From: an uncultured Bacteroidales bacterium
GTDB taxonomy: Bacteria; Bacteroidota; Bacteroidia; Bacteroidales; Bacteroidaceae
Direction of reading: 5' to 3'
DNA length: 32,569 bases
Assembly (NCBI GenBank): GCA_902788275.1
Contig: CADAJV010000035.1
Span: forward strand, 1 to 32,569
Shown here: in pieces, positions 32,257 through 32,569 of the stretch
How the letters are laid out: each line of letters starts with the position of its first letter
How positions within the stretch are numbered: position 1 is the first letter of the stretch
The notes under the pieces: generated by a model
Databases searched by the model: none
Told to the model about the DNA's origin: nothing
The model's input: the letters and a program-made list of their open reading frames with translations, nothing else
Position numbers and translations under genes: made by a program

Positions 32257-32287
32257 CAAATCTACACATTTTATTTTACCTGCCAAA
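32257..32287 (-). promoter_or_regulatory. Consensus promoter of the trp operon
   Basis: On the minus strand, TTTG (32284-32287), a 19-base spacer and TAGATTTG followed by C (32257-32264) match the Bacteroidetes housekeeping promoter exactly. It is the best promoter match in the window. Transcription should begin near 32250, about 20 bases before the leader peptide. Confidence 0.85.
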
Positions 32288-32352
32288 CAAAAAATCAATT
32301 TTTTCGCACATATTTCACAAATTAGATATTTTCCTCCCTTTTTTCCTCCCCG

Positions 32353-32374
32353 CAGTGTCGCGCAGCGCGGCTGC
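32353..32374. repeat. Short copy of the palindromic repeat upstream of the trp promoter
   Basis: CAGTGTCGCGCAGCGCGGCTGC shares the GTGTCGCGCAG...GGCTGC core with the copies at 28597 and 30728. The stretch 32290-32455 shows nothing else recognisable. Confidence 0.5.
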
Positions 32375-32455
32375 CATTCGCCACCTTACGCTGTGCCGTC
32401 ACCATCTCCGGATTATTAATTCTCTGCTCGCTGCGCCCAATCCCGTGCAAAAATA

Positions 32456-32569
32456 TTGGTAATGATATATATGTTGGCACAGATTATTCATAATGCAGCC
32501 AATTCTGACTGCGTTAGTTGTATGTTTATTGCATAGCAGCGTTGATTAGAATAGACATAAGACTTTTAT
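32456..32569. repeat. Right copy of 114-bp terminal inverted repeat
   Basis: This is the reverse complement of 69-182 with 6 mismatches and no gaps. It runs to the last base of the window, so its true outer end is not visible. Confidence 0.9.

Noticed and set aside
69-32569. Composite transposon or genomic island bounded by the inverted repeats
   Set aside because: There is no transposase or integrase, and the content is core metabolism and envelope genes; only the repeat itself is supported.

Overview
The window reads as chromosomal DNA of a member of the Bacteroidales, most like Prevotella and its relatives. The evidence is the gene families (Wzi-type capsule protein, DUF4369 and DUF4847-like lipoproteins, Bacteroidetes-type HflX, DivIC, SlyD and SppA), starts that mostly lack a Shine-Dalgarno sequence, and many matches to the Bacteroidetes promoter (TTTG, about 19 bases, TAnnTTTG). 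The species cannot be named from sequence alone. Both ends carry the same 114-bp sequence in opposite orientation, so the piece may be a contig that ends in copies of a dispersed element.

Layout. 1-801: repeats and a 21-bp-phased TCGCG array ahead of a VapE-like ATPase gene (802-2646). 2647-3273: more copies of the same repeats. 3274-5256: WbpM/CapD-type nucleotide-sugar dehydratase. 5257-6118: 0.86 kb of non-coding repeats. 6119-7730 (minus): cysteine-rich secreted protein, small membrane protein, DivIC. 8004-12290 (plus): sppA, lpxK, thiL. 12567-13271 (minus): DUF4369 lipoprotein. 13471-17634 (plus): slyD, aroC, GH20 hexosaminidase. Then tRNA-Phe and a Nudix hydrolase gene, an AI-2E family membrane protein gene (minus), and a plus-strand run: rsmI, coiled-coil lipoprotein, hflX, wzi-like, small lipoprotein. 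24498-32264 (minus): a complete tryptophan operon, read trpB-E-G-D-C-F-A with comF at its end.

The trp operon supplies every step from chorismate to tryptophan, and aroC upstream supplies chorismate. Its 5' end is unusually readable: a consensus promoter, a 20-codon leader ORF with three consecutive Trp codons, and a strong hairpin before trpB, which is the layout of transcription attenuation. Other genes serve the cell envelope (capD, lpxK, wzi, sppA, divIC, GH20, lipoproteins) and translation (rsmI, hflX, tRNA-Phe).

The most unusual content is between genes. Many gaps are filled by tandem repeats of 7 or 8 bases whose sequence differs from gap to gap while the period stays the same. They run up to start codons (aroC, divIC, lpxK, AI-2E gene) and into the end of trpB. 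Among them are small hairpins and dispersed modules. One of these is a two-copy element whose 12-bp stem has changed on both arms while its flanks are conserved, with a third locus that looks like the empty site.
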